A stretch of DNA of 64,000 nt from SAR116 cluster bacterium (GTDB lineage Bacteria > Pseudomonadota > Alphaproteobacteria > Puniceispirillales > Puniceispirillaceae), in the NCBI GenBank assembly GCA_004212735.1, contig SHBD01000002.1, positions 1 to 64,000 on the forward strand. The letters are read 5' to 3'. Position 1 is the stretch's first letter. Every line of letters starts with the position of its first letter. The translations under genes and the position numbers were made by a program. Below are positions 37,545 through 47,383 of the stretch, in pieces. The notes under the pieces are model-generated. The model ran no database searches. It was not told the DNA's origin and was given only the letters and a program-made list of their open reading frames with translations.

Positions 37545-39836
37545 CTAGCCGCGTTCAGGCGCAGGCAAGGCAGTGCGTTTGCCCGGAAGCGCCTTTTGCG
37601 GCGGTGCCTTCACCGTCACCACAAGTGCGTCATCCTCCACATCGACAAGCGCAAGCCCGCCACCGGTCAACTCACCAAACAGCAGCTGGTCGGCAAGCGG
37701 CTTTTTTATGTGTTCCTGTACAACGCGGGTGAGCGGACGCGCACCGTAATTACGGTCATATCCCCGATTTGCCAGCCAATCACGTGCGGCTTCCGTCAGT
37801 TCGATCTCGACGTTGCGTTCAGCAAGTTGGGCGTCAAGCTGCATAATGAATTTATCAACCACAAGGCGGATCACATCATGTTCAAGCGGAGCAAACGGAA
37901 TGATCGCGTCCAGCCGGTTGCGGAATTCTGGGCTGAACAGCTTTTCAATAGCTTCGATATCCGCCCCCTCATTCGTTTCACGGTTGAAACCGATCGCCTT
38001 TTTTGAGAGTTCCTGCGCCCCGGCATTGGTTGTCATGATCAGGACAACATTGCGGAAATCAACCGATTTGCCGTTATTATCCGTCAATTTACCATGATCC
38101 ATGATCTGCAGCAGAATGTTAAACAGATCCGGATGCGCTTTTTCAATCTCATCAAGAAGCAACACCGCATGCGGCGTCTGGTCAACAGCATCGGTGAGCA
38201 ACCCACCCTGATCAAAACCGACATAGCCTGGAGGTGCGCCGATTAACCGCGAGACGGTGTGGCGTTCCATATATTCTGACATATCATAGCGCAACAGTTT
38301 GATGCCGAGCGCTTCTGCCAACTGACGGGCAACCTCGGTTTTGCCGACACCCGTTGGTCCTGAAAACAGATAATTGCCAACCGGCTTTTCCGCCTCGCGA
38401 AGGCCGGCACGCGAAAGTTTGATGGCCGAGGCCAGCGCACTGATCGCCTTATCCTGGCCAAACACCAGCCGTTTCAGATCACCCTCGAGTGACGCCAGAA
38501 CCGCTTTGTCATCACGGCTGACATGCTTTGAGGGAATACGGGCCATGGTCGCCACTGTCGCCTCTACCTCACGTTGGCCGATTGTCTGCTTGCGGCGTGA
38601 CTTGGGCAGCAGATTCTGCGCCGCAGCTGCCTCGTCAATGACGTCGATCGCCTTGTCGGGCAATTTGCGGTCGTTGATGTAACGGGCTGACAGATCAACC
38701 GCAACCTTCAGCGCCGCACCGGTGAAGCGTACCTTGTGATGATCCTCATACCGGCTCTTCAAGCCGTTGAGAATTTTGATCGTATCGGCAATGGTCGGCT
38801 CATTCACGTCGATTTTCTGAAAACGACGCACCAGCGCGCGGTCCTTTTCAAAATGCCCGCGATATTCCTTGTAGGTGGTCGAACCTATACAGCGAAGAGT
38901 GCCTTCCTGAAGTGCTGGTTTGAGCAGGTTTGAGGCGTCCATGGCTCCGCCTGAGGTTGCGCCAGCACCGATCACCGTATGGATCTCATCGATGAATAAA
39001 ATGGCATTCTCGTCCTCGGCGACAGCCTTCATTACAGCTTTAAGCCGCTCCTCAAAATCACCACGATAGCGCGTGCCAGCAAGCAGCTGACCCATGTCGA
39101 GCGAGTAGATCACCGCATTGCTGAGAACATCAGGCACCTCGCCATTGTGGATGCGAAGTGCCAACCCCTCGGCGATGGCAGTTTTGCCAACACCCGGATC
39201 GCCAACATAGAGCGGGTTGTTCTTGGTGCGGCGGCACAGCACCTGAATGGTGCGGTCAAGCTCTCGGTCGCGACCGATCAAAGGATCAATTCGGCCAGCC
39301 GATGCCTTAGCGATCAGATCAACCGCATATTGGCTGAGCGGATCGCTGCCTTCAGTAGTTTCGGCGTCTGATTCAACACGTTCTTCGGTACCCCGACCAA
39401 TGTTGCCATCGCTGCCATGGCTGATATAGGACACGGCATCAAGGCGCGTCATGTTCAGGGATTTGAGGAACCAGACGGCATGGCTTTCACGCTCGGAAAA
39501 GATTGAGACGAGGACATTTGCCCCTGTCGCGACCTCACGGCCTGACGATTGGGTGTGAATGATCGCGCGCTGAATCACACGCTGAAAGCTGGCGGTCGGC
39601 TGCACGTCGAGATTGTCACTATGGCTGACAATCGAGGCAAGTTCGGTTTCGATGTAATCAGTCAGGCGGGAACGCAACTCCTGGATATCCACCTTGCAGG
39701 CAGACAGAACTTCGAGCGCATCACTGTCTTCGGTCAGCGCGAGAAGCAGATGTTCCAGCGTGGCAAATTCATGCGCTTTTGCCGTGGCCGCGCCCATGGC
39801 CCGGCGCAGGGTCTCCTCAAGTTCTCTTGACAGCAT
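37545..39836 (-). CDS. clpA: ClpA ATPase subunit of the Clp protease
   Basis: This AAA+ unfoldase feeds substrates to ClpP. The 763 residues contain the N-domain (MLSRELEETLRRAMGAA...FATLEHLLLAL), a first AAA module with Walker A GDPGVGKTAIAEG, and a second with GPTGVGKTEVARQ and the sensor/Walker B LLLDEIEKAHPD. A ClpP-binding IGF/IGL-type loop is expected near the end of the second module, but I did not verify it. It begins 5 nt after the clpS stop, so clpS-clpA is an operon. clpP is not in the window. Together with aat it implies an N-end-rule degradation pathway. Confidence 0.97.
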   Translation of the reverse strand: MLSRELEETLRRAMGAATAKAHEFATLEHLLLALTEDSDALEVLSACKVDIQELRSRLTDYIETELASIVSHSDNLDVQPTASFQRVIQRAIIHTQSSGREVATGANVLVSIFSERESHAVWFLKSLNMTRLDAVSYISHGSDGNIGRGTEERVESDAETTEGSDPLSQYAVDLIAKASAGRIDPLIGRDRELDRTIQVLCRRTKNNPLYVGDPGVGKTAIAEGLALRIHNGEVPDVLSNAVIYSLDMGQLLAGTRYRGDFEERLKAVMKAVAEDENAILFIDEIHTVIGAGATSGGAMDASNLLKPALQEGTLRCIGSTTYKEYRGHFEKDRALVRRFQKIDVNEPTIADTIKILNGLKSRYEDHHKVRFTGAALKVAVDLSARYINDRKLPDKAIDVIDEAAAAQNLLPKSRRKQTIGQREVEATVATMARIPSKHVSRDDKAVLASLEGDLKRLVFGQDKAISALASAIKLSRAGLREAEKPVGNYLFSGPTGVGKTEVARQLAEALGIKLLRYDMSEYMERHTVSRLIGAPPGYVGFDQGGLLTDAVDQTPHAVLLLDEIEKAHPDLFNILLQIMDHGKLTDNNGKSVDFRNVVLIMTTNAGAQELSKKAIGFNRETNEGADIEAIEKLFSPEFRNRLDAIIPFAPLEHDVIRLVVDKFIMQLDAQLAERNVEIELTEAARDWLANRGYDRNYGARPLTRVVQEHIKKPLADQLLFGELTGGGLALVDVEDDALVVTVKAPPQKALPGKRTALPAPERG

Positions 39837-39841
39837 GCTTC

Positions 39842-40222
39842 TTATTCCTTTTCCAGTTGCAGTTGGAGCGGATGTTCATTTTGCCTTGCATATTCCATGA
39901 CCTTGGTAGCCTTCGCTTCAGCAACCTCGTAGCTGTAAATGCCACACACCCCGATGCCGCGACGATGGACATTCAGCATGATATCGTTGGCCTGAGTGTT
40001 GGACAGGTTGAAGAAATGTTGCAGCACATGCACGACAAACTCCATCGGCGTGTAGTCATCATTCATCATAAGAACTTTATACATCGACGGTTTTCTGGTT
40101 TTGGTGCGGCTATCGAGAACCAGTTGCGACTGGCCACCACCATCATCACCATCTTCCCGCTCTGCGCTAAGCCTATGCTTATCCATCATTTTTTTTACGG
40201 TCCGGTCTGCCACTATGATCAA
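39842..40222 (-). CDS. clpS: ClpS adaptor protein
   Basis: ClpS hands N-end-rule substrates to ClpA. The conserved core [24 protein letters not shown], the [17 protein letters not shown] segment and the flexible N terminus are present. Start choice is uncertain: the frame opens with TTG at 40222, with AGGA about 5 nt upstream, whereas ATGs at 40189 and 40186 have no clear site. Operon with clpA. Confidence 0.95.
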   Translation of the reverse strand: MIIVADRTVKKMMDKHRLSAEREDGDDGGGQSQLVLDSRTKTRKPSMYKVLMMNDDYTPMEFVVHVLQHFFNLSNTQANDIMLNVHRRGIGVCGIYSYEVAEAKATKVMEYARQNEHPLQLQLEKE

Positions 40223-40563
40223 ACTTTCCTGCGCTCTAGCGCCTGCAGGACACCCCCTCTGCTGTTTACAGTGTTCATAAAATCGGTCACGAAATCAATA
40301 TGTCCGACGGTCGCACTGGTCCGACCAGAAGTTTGTCCCTCCACAGGGATATTGGCATTAATATTGCTGTGATAAAGAGCGTATAGAAAAAAAACAGTCA
40401 TGTTTCCTTGATTTAATCAAAAACGCGTGAAATGAGGTATCAATTGGTAAATGAAGTGAGACCGGTGATGGTATCTCCACCTCTTGTTGAAAGAGAGTTA
40501 AATGCGGTATGCTGGCGTCCATTGGAAGCTCATGTCTCACTTTGCTCCACGGAGTCCTGACCC
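40223..40563. promoter_or_regulatory. Divergent clpS/dacA promoter region
   Basis: 341 nt separate the divergent genes. For the carboxypeptidase gene, TTGTTG (about 40484-40489) followed 18 nt later by TATGCT is a reasonable promoter. The clpS side is AT-rich with repeated AATATT-type tracts near 40350-40370. I see no hairpin-plus-T-run and no small gene. Confidence 0.4.
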
Positions 40564-41916
40564 TTGCGCATTTTGACCAGCCTCAACCATGACAGAATGC
40601 GAGAAGACATTGAGTGTGGCAAAAAATCACGTTGCCTGCCTCAGATAATATTGAATTTTGTTGCGCCAATGCTACTGGCTATCGCGGTTGCGGCGCTGCT
40701 GACCGGCGGGATCAGCCAGCGGGCCGAAGCGGCAAAATACGCCGCTATCGTTATTGAAGAGGATAGTGGCAAGGTGTTGTTTTCTCGCAGCGCGGACAGC
40801 CTGCGTTATCCAGCCTCGCTGACGAAGATCATGACGCTCTATCTGGTGTTCGAGGAACTGGCGTCTGGACGCCTGAAAATGGACAGCCGCATAAAGGTAT
40901 CCCGGCTTGCCGCTGGTCGCTCCCCGTCAAAACTATATCTCAAGACAGGCCAAACGATTACTGTGGAAGACGCCATATATGCGTTGGTTACGAAATCAGC
41001 AAATGATGTAGCCACAGCGATTTCCGAGCACCTGTCTGGCAGCGAGCGTGAATTCGGCAAGCGCATGACGCGCAAGGCACGCGCTCTTGGCATGTCGCGC
41101 ACCACCTTTCGCAATGCCTCCGGTCTGCCGCACAGTAAACAACGCAGCACCGCCCGGGATATGGCGCGTCTGGCCGTGGCAATGCGCCGCGATTTTCCAC
41201 AATTCTATGATTTCTTCAGCGCCAGAAGCTTTCGCTGGAAGGGCCAGAAATTCAAAAACCACAACAGATTGCTGTCCGCCTATAAAGGCACGGACGGGAT
41301 CAAGACAGGTTACATCAACGCCTCTGGCTTCAATCTTGTTGCATCGGTCGAACGACGCGGTGTGAGATTGATTGGTGTCGTCTTTGGTGGCAGGACCGGC
41401 AGCAGCCGCGACCGGCATATGATGCAGATATTAGATGCCTCCTTCAAACGGGCCAAACCGGCCGATCTGGGCACACAGGTGGCGGCGGTGCGTGTGCTGC
41501 CAAAGCGCAAGACCACAATCCCACCGAAAAAACTGCCGGTGGCGCCGCCCAACCGGCGCAAGATCAGAGCCAATGTCGATGTCAGCGTCGCCGATGCCTC
41601 GGGGTATCTTGATGCCGACAGCGTTACAAAGCGCGCCCGTGAAGACAGTTTCGAGACCATCTGGAGCGTGCAGATCGGCAGCTTTGCGAAACGCGCAAAT
41701 GCACATAAGGCAGCGGCCCGCGCGCGGCGCGTCGCCGATAACGTGCTCGGCCAGTCGCCAGCGCGTCTAACATTGGTGACACGGGGCAATCTGCCGTTAT
41801 GGCGGGTGCGCTTCAACAATCTAGATGAGGATCAGGCCCGGTCTGCCTGCGCTGCCCTGTTCGCCAAGGGACGACCCTGTTTTGCCGTGCAGGAACAGTT
41901 GAAACGCGCCGGTTAA
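40564..41916 (+). CDS. D-alanyl-D-alanine carboxypeptidase with C-terminal SPOR domain
   Basis: This PBP5/6-like enzyme (450 residues) trims pentapeptide stems of peptidoglycan. After a long basic N terminus and a signal helix (about 28-55), the serine-active-site motifs are S85-L-T-K88, S145-A-N147 and K247-T-G249. A linker of about 60 residues leads to a SPOR domain (about 366-445: WSVQIGSFAKRANAHKAAARA...LWRVRFNNL), which in other proteins binds denuded septal glycan. The first codon is TTG at 40564 with GGAG 9 nt upstream; ATG at 40597 is the alternative. The SPOR fusion suggests targeting to the division site. Confidence 0.94.
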   Translation: MRILTSLNHDRMREDIECGKKSRCLPQIILNFVAPMLLAIAVAALLTGGISQRAEAAKYAAIVIEEDSGKVLFSRSADSLRYPASLTKIMTLYLVFEELASGRLKMDSRIKVSRLAAGRSPSKLYLKTGQTITVEDAIYALVTKSANDVATAISEHLSGSEREFGKRMTRKARALGMSRTTFRNASGLPHSKQRSTARDMARLAVAMRRDFPQFYDFFSARSFRWKGQKFKNHNRLLSAYKGTDGIKTGYINASGFNLVASVERRGVRLIGVVFGGRTGSSRDRHMMQILDASFKRAKPADLGTQVAAVRVLPKRKTTIPPKKLPVAPPNRRKIRANVDVSVADASGYLDADSVTKRAREDSFETIWSVQIGSFAKRANAHKAAARARRVADNVLGQSPARLTLVTRGNLPLWRVRFNNLDEDQARSACAALFAKGRPCFAVQEQLKRAG

Positions 41917-41973
41917 AACCAATCCTGTGTCTTTGCTGGCACATCTCATGGCACCTTTCCTATCAGCGGGCCT

Positions 41974-42420
41974 CTAGCCCGTCTCAAACCGACCCAGCAA
42001 TGCCTCATCAAGATCAGGCGTTGTTGTTGGTAACGGTCCCCATTTCGGGTGTTTATTGGCAAACAGCTGGCCCTCCACGGTCAGATCATCGGTGTTGTCC
42101 AGCATCCCCGTGCTGACCGACATCATATCCTCACCATCCAGTTGATAAAACAGGTTGGAGCCGCACTGATTGCAAAACCCCCGCTGCGCCCAGGCCGAAC
42201 TGCGATACCAGGTCAGGCTGGCATCACTGGTAAAGCGGTAGCTGTCCCGTGGAGCGGCGGTGGCGGCCCATGACGCACCAGCCAGACGGCGGCAGTCATC
42301 ACAATGACAGGCCAGAATCTGGCGCAAGGGACCGGTTACCGAGAAGGTGATGGCACCACAATGGCAACGACCATGAAAAATCTGGCCAGCGGTGGATGGC
42401 ATTTCTGTGCGTTTGCTCAT
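41974..42420 (-). CDS. GFA-family (DUF636) zinc protein
   Basis: This 148-residue protein has the glutathione-dependent formaldehyde-activating enzyme (GFA/CENP-V) fold. The zinc ligands are visible as CHCG, CHCDDCR and CNQCGSNLFYQ. In characterised members the fold binds one or two zincs and may act on S-hydroxymethyl-glutathione, but most family members have no proven substrate. With formaldehyde-releasing N-demethylation genes elsewhere in the window a detoxification role is tempting, but this is context only. It is convergent with the DacA-like gene and upstream of dnaE2 on no shared transcript (76 nt spacer). Confidence 0.88.
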   Translation of the reverse strand: MSKRTEMPSTAGQIFHGRCHCGAITFSVTGPLRQILACHCDDCRRLAGASWAATAAPRDSYRFTSDASLTWYRSSAWAQRGFCNQCGSNLFYQLDGEDMMSVSTGMLDNTDDLTVEGQLFANKHPKWGPLPTTTPDLDEALLGRFETG

Positions 42421-42495
42421 TTTAAGGTTGATCCCTCACGGTGAATTAAGTGTATGACCTTACTGTAATTGGCAAAACTTCAGCAAAAGTTAAAA

Positions 42496-45400
42496 TCATC
42501 GAAAATCACGGCTGCGCATTCTGGTGCCGCTGGTGTTGGCTGCGGCGGCACTATCCAGATAACGCAAAAACCCATTGAGATTGAACAGCGAATCGGCGAT
42601 AAAATGCACCACCGATTGTTCCCGCTGAACGCGGCCAACAACCCCCAGAATCTGTGAGCGCAGCAAAGCCTCGCGATAAGTTTCGGTCAATTTCGGCCAG
42701 ATGATGACATTGAGCGCGTGGATATCATCCTCCAACGTCAAAAACACCGTGCCACTGGCTGTTCCGGGACGCTGACGCATGGTGACCAGTCCGGCCAGCC
42801 GTAGACGTGTGCCATCACGCACATCATGTGCCACAGCGCAGCTCTGCCACCCTGCCGCCTGCAGTGACGGTGCCAGCATGGTAACGGGATGCGCTTTGAG
42901 CGACAGGCCGAGGCTGCGGTAATCGGCAGCCACCTCCTCACCACCACTGGCAGATGGCAGACTGACAGTAGGTTCGGTGCCGGCAACGCTGTCATGGCGG
43001 CGACCGGCCTGTGCGAATAGTGGCATTTCATGCAGACGTTGCCGGGCAAGCGCGCGCACCTGCCACTGTGCCTGCCGCCGGTCCAACTGCATGCTGGCAA
43101 ACCCATCTGCTGCGGCTATCGCCTGAAGCGCAGTGGCCGACACATCAGCCCGCCGCATAATGTCAGCAAGGCTGTCAAAGGCTGGCCGTCCTTCTTGCTC
43201 TTGCTCTTGCTGTTGGCGGCTGGCGGCAATGCGCTCTCCCTCGCCGCGGGGCAACCCCTTGACCATACGCAGGCCAAGACGCAGCGCATGATGACCCCGC
43301 CGGTTCTGCGGGTCCGTCTCCAGCGTGCTGTCCCATGCCGAGTGACCAACATCGACAGGACGCACCTGAACACCGCTGCGCTTTGCCTCGGCGATCAGCT
43401 GCGAAGGTGAGTAAAACCCCATCGGCTGCGCGTTGAGCAGCGCGCAGATAAACACATCTGGATAGTGGCATTTGATCCAGGCCGAGATATAGACAAGCAG
43501 CGCAAAGCTGGCAGCATGTGATTCGGGGAAACCGTAGGTGCCAAACCCCTCAATTTGCTTGAAACAGCGCATGGCAAACTCGCTATCATAGCCACGCGCG
43601 GTCATGCCGGTGACCATTTTCTCACGAAAACGGCTGACCTCACCATTTTTCTTGAACGTGGCCATGGCGCGGCGTAACTGATCAGCCTCGCTGCCGGTAA
43701 AGCCAGCACCGACAATGGCAATCTGCATCGCCTGTTCCTGAAAGAGAGGCACACCAAGGGTACGCTCAAGCACCATACGCAGATCCTCTGACGGATAGCT
43801 GATGCGTTCAAGGCCAGCCCGCCGCCGCAGATAGGGATGCACCATATCCCCTTGAATGGGACCTGGACGGACAATTGCCACCTGTACGACAAGATCGTGA
43901 AAACAGCGTGGCTGCAAGCGCGGCAACATCGCCATCTGGGCCCGCGATTCAACCTGAAACACGCCAACTGACTGACCAGCGCATAACATGTCATAGGTGG
44001 CCTTGTCCTCAGGCGGCACAGATGCCAGCGTCAATGGCCGGTTGTAATGCAGACGCAACAGGTCAAAGGCGCGGTGGATACAGCTGAGCATGCCAAGCGC
44101 CAGCACATCCACCTTGAGCAGCCCCAGAGCATCAAGATCATCCTTGTCCCATTCAATAACGGTGCGCCCCTCCATTGCCGCCGGGCTGATCGGACAGAGA
44201 TGATCAAGACGGCCCCGGGTGATGACAAAACCGCCAACATGCTGCGAGAGATGTCGGGGAAAGCGGCTGATGTCAGCGACTAGCCGCATCACCAGAACAA
44301 GCCGCCTGTCGGCTGGATCAAGCCCTGCCGCCTGCAAAGCCGCACCGTCAAGCGCCTGTTTTTCGCGGCCCCAAACCTCGCCAGACAGCGCTGCCTGCAC
44401 ATCCCGGCTCAGGCCAAAAACCTTGGCCACCTCACGCAGAGCACTACGCCGCCGATAGGTGATCACGCTGGCGGCAAGCCCAGCGCGCGTGCGGCCATAT
44501 TTGGCATAGATATGCTGGATCACCTCCTCACGGCGTTGATGTTCAAAATCCACATCGATGTCGGGCGGCTCGCCCCTGGCCTCGCTGATGAAACGTTCAA
44601 ACAATGGCTGTGAGCGGTTCGGGTCAACCGCGGTGATGCCAAGACAATAACAGACCGCCGAATTTGCGGCGGACCCACGCCCCTGACACAGGATGCCGCG
44701 CCCCCTGGCAAACCGCACAATGTCAAAAACCGTCAGGAAATAAGGGGCAAATTCCAGCTTTGCGATCAAGGCCAGTTCACGGTTGAGATAGGTCTCAACC
44801 TTTGCCGGAATGCCATCGCGGTACCGATCACGCGCTCCTTTCCAGGTTTGATATTCCAGCTCCTGCATGGCGTTGCGCCCGTTTGGCGAAACCTCGTCTG
44901 GATATTCATAGGACAGATCAGACATGCTGAAGCTGCACAGGCTGGCAAGATCGGCCGCCGCCGCCAGCGCATCCGGCCAATGCCGCCAGCGCCGCGCCGC
45001 CTCTTCCGGGCTGATCAGATGCCGTTCAGCATTGCGCGAGAGCAAATGGCCGGCCTTGTCCAATAGCTGTTTCTCGCGGATACAGATCAGCACATCGGCA
45101 AGTGGCCGCCGTTCAGCGATGTGGTACAGCGCATCACCAGCCGCTGCCAGCCGCAGACCCGCCGCCTGCGCCATATCGCCAAGAAGTGCAAGACGTGCCT
45201 GATCCGCACCATCACGATAAAGGCTTGCCCCGGCAAAGACCCGGCCCGCCGCAAGCTGGCCGATCTGGGTGAGTTGGGCCTGATAATCCAGCGCCGGATG
45301 CGCTGGCGGCATGACCAGCAGTGCCGTGCTCGCAGACAGGCGGGCAAGATCGGCAAGATGCATGATGGGAGCGGCCTTGCTGCCCCGCAGATTGGCTTCG

Positions 45401-45720
45401 CTCAGCAGCATCGAAAGCGACTCATAACCGCCACGATCAAACGGATGAACGATGATGTCCGGCCCATCAACCAACCGCAGCCGCGCACCAACAACAAGCC
45501 GAATATCATGATCGCGCGCCGCACAATGCGCCCGGACAATGCCGGCAAGTGAATTGACATCGGCAATACCTATCGCCTGCCAGCCAAGCGCCGCCGCCGT
45601 TGCCACCATTTCATCGGGATGCGCGGCACCGGTCAGAAAGGTGAAATTGCTGTAACAACCAAGCACGGCTGAGGCAGGTTGGCGCATCCTGCCGGTATTT
45701 ATCGGATCTGTCTGGGTCAT
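42496..45720 (-). CDS. dnaE2: Error-prone DNA polymerase DnaE2 (ImuC)
   Basis: This C-family polymerase of the ImuA-ImuB-DnaE2 mutasome performs translesion synthesis and causes SOS mutagenesis. The 1074 residues include a PHP domain (N-terminal CYSNFTFLTGAAHPDEMV), the palm with the catalytic aspartates in PPDIDVDFEHQRREEVI, the helix-hairpin-helix region (QIEGFGTYGFPESHAASFALLVYISAWIKCHYP), and a C-terminal OB domain (DGTRLRLAGLVTMRQRPGTASGTVFLTLEDD). It starts with an ATGA overlap with the imuB stop, so the two are translationally coupled. Confidence 0.97.
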   Translation of the reverse strand: MTQTDPINTGRMRQPASAVLGCYSNFTFLTGAAHPDEMVATAAALGWQAIGIADVNSLAGIVRAHCAARDHDIRLVVGARLRLVDGPDIIVHPFDRGGYESLSMLLSEANLRGSKAAPIMHLADLARLSASTALLVMPPAHPALDYQAQLTQIGQLAAGRVFAGASLYRDGADQARLALLGDMAQAAGLRLAAAGDALYHIAERRPLADVLICIREKQLLDKAGHLLSRNAERHLISPEEAARRWRHWPDALAAAADLASLCSFSMSDLSYEYPDEVSPNGRNAMQELEYQTWKGARDRYRDGIPAKVETYLNRELALIAKLEFAPYFLTVFDIVRFARGRGILCQGRGSAANSAVCYCLGITAVDPNRSQPLFERFISEARGEPPDIDVDFEHQRREEVIQHIYAKYGRTRAGLAASVITYRRRSALREVAKVFGLSRDVQAALSGEVWGREKQALDGAALQAAGLDPADRRLVLVMRLVADISRFPRHLSQHVGGFVITRGRLDHLCPISPAAMEGRTVIEWDKDDLDALGLLKVDVLALGMLSCIHRAFDLLRLHYNRPLTLASVPPEDKATYDMLCAGQSVGVFQVESRAQMAMLPRLQPRCFHDLVVQVAIVRPGPIQGDMVHPYLRRRAGLERISYPSEDLRMVLERTLGVPLFQEQAMQIAIVGAGFTGSEADQLRRAMATFKKNGEVSRFREKMVTGMTARGYDSEFAMRCFKQIEGFGTYGFPESHAASFALLVYISAWIKCHYPDVFICALLNAQPMGFYSPSQLIAEAKRSGVQVRPVDVGHSAWDSTLETDPQNRRGHHALRLGLRMVKGLPRGEGERIAASRQQQEQEQEGRPAFDSLADIMRRADVSATALQAIAAADGFASMQLDRRQAQWQVRALARQRLHEMPLFAQAGRRHDSVAGTEPTVSLPSASGGEEVAADYRSLGLSLKAHPVTMLAPSLQAAGWQSCAVAHDVRDGTRLRLAGLVTMRQRPGTASGTVFLTLEDDIHALNVIIWPKLTETYREALLRSQILGVVGRVQREQSVVHFIADSLFNLNGFLRYLDSAAAANTSGTRMRSRDFR

Positions 45721-47372
45721 GCAAAAAATCCATGCAGGAACCAGTTGATATCCTCACCACGTTCAGGCAACCCCTCGCGATACACCCAGAAACGCGCACC
45801 TGTTTCATCCTGAAGCCGAAAATAATCACGGGTCCGGGTACCAGATGGTGCCGTCCACCATTCCGGCGCAATCCGTTCAGGACCGCTGGCGCGGCTGATC
45901 CGGTGGGTCTTTTTGCGCCAGACAAACAGGGCTGGCGGATGGTCAGGCAACAACGCCGTCACCGCCACTGGCTGCGGATGCGATAACAGCCGGATTGGTC
46001 GTGGGGCAGCGGTGGCAAGCTGTGCCGGCCAGCCATCAGTGGCGAACATATCATCAGGGTCAGTGGTGGTGGTGGTGGTACCAGACGCCGGCACCGCCCC
46101 CATATCAGGAAGCGCCATATATTGCGCGGCCTCGGGTTGCCAACAGGCCCGCGGGCGCAGACGCAGCACTGTTCCATAGCCAAGCCGTGCCACCAGCCTG
46201 TCAACAAGGCTGGCATAGCTTTCAGCCGTGGTCAGCCCTTCATCAAACCGGCGGCAAAGGGGGCTTTGCGGGCTACAGCCATGCGCCTCCATCCAGGCGC
46301 TTTCCAGACCAAATTCCGGATTGATCGCCTCGCCAGCATCAGCCAACAGCCGGTGAAAGGCAGACGCATCCCGGCCCGGGCGCGACAGATGCGTGTCATG
46401 CACCTGGACAGTGCCGTCAACACGTTGCCAGCCAAGCCGCAACCGCCGCGTGGCAAGACCATTATGTTGCAGAATCTCAGCAATATCCTCGGCCAGCCGG
46501 TGGATGGTTGCCTTGATATCATCGGGAGCTGCCACCGGTTCAGCAAAATTCAGCACCGCCAGTAACGGGCGCTGGGGGGCAATCGGGGCAAAGCTCTCAT
46601 TGATATGGCCGAGCGCGGCATCGAGTCGTTCGATCAGCTGGCTGCCAAAGCGGTTGGCCAGCGGCGCCCGTGGCATGCCCAAAATGTCACCGATATGCCG
46701 CAAACCAGCCGTTGCCATTGCCGCAACAGTGCGGCGATCAAGACGCAACGCCGCCAGTGGCAGGGGTGTGAGCAATGCGGCGGTCACTCTGGTGGTGGTT
46801 TTTCTGTCCGGGGAAGGCAACCGGCTTTGTACCCGCCCATAGCGGGCAAGCCCCCAAGCGGCACCGCAGCTTGACGCCACACCGAGCCGCGCCCGCAAGC
46901 CAGAACGCCGCAACCGCCACAGCATATCCGCCAGCAATGGCCGCACACCGCCATACAGATGCGTTGCCCCGGCCACATCCAGCCAGATACCATTGCCATC
47001 CCGGGCAATGGCGCTTGCCGTCATCGCGCCTATACCGGAATTGCCTGTACCAGAGTTGGCAGCACCCTGATCCGGGGCGGTAAGGGGCGAATAACGCCGC
47101 GCCCACAAAGCCAGATGATGCAGATCCCGCGCATCCGCCGCCGGAGCCGAATCGCGTGAGACCAGATCCGGACACAGCGCCCGCGCATCGGCAAGCCGCA
47201 TGCCAATTTGCAGGCCACGACGATGACCCCGCCGACAGAGGGCATCAACATAATCAGCCCCCTGATATCTGCTGGTCAGAACCAACGTCTGCTGGCCATC
47301 ACTTTCGCCGGTCTGGCGCAACCGTTCAGTCGCCAGCCAGGGAAACCAGACATAGATGATAAGACGTTCCAT
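45717..47372 (-). CDS. imuB: ImuB, inactive Y-family polymerase-like protein
   Basis: ImuB is the hub of the mutasome: it resembles a Y-family polymerase, binds the beta clamp, ImuA and DnaE2, and lacks catalytic activity itself. From the ATG at 47372 there are 551 residues. The palm starts WFPWLATERLRQ where active Y polymerases have D-x-D, and the second site reads IWLDVAGATHLYGG without SxDE, consistent with a dead active site. Helix-hairpin-helix (LRHIGDILGMPRAPLANRFG) and little-finger regions follow. It begins 11 nt after the imuA stop. Confidence 0.95.
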   Translation of the reverse strand: MERLIIYVWFPWLATERLRQTGESDGQQTLVLTSRYQGADYVDALCRRGHRRGLQIGMRLADARALCPDLVSRDSAPAADARDLHHLALWARRYSPLTAPDQGAANSGTGNSGIGAMTASAIARDGNGIWLDVAGATHLYGGVRPLLADMLWRLRRSGLRARLGVASSCGAAWGLARYGRVQSRLPSPDRKTTTRVTAALLTPLPLAALRLDRRTVAAMATAGLRHIGDILGMPRAPLANRFGSQLIERLDAALGHINESFAPIAPQRPLLAVLNFAEPVAAPDDIKATIHRLAEDIAEILQHNGLATRRLRLGWQRVDGTVQVHDTHLSRPGRDASAFHRLLADAGEAINPEFGLESAWMEAHGCSPQSPLCRRFDEGLTTAESYASLVDRLVARLGYGTVLRLRPRACWQPEAAQYMALPDMGAVPASGTTTTTTDPDDMFATDGWPAQLATAAPRPIRLLSHPQPVAVTALLPDHPPALFVWRKKTHRISRASGPERIAPEWWTAPSGTRTRDYFRLQDETGARFWVYREGLPERGEDINWFLHGFFA

Positions 47373-47383
47373 TGCGCCGGTAC

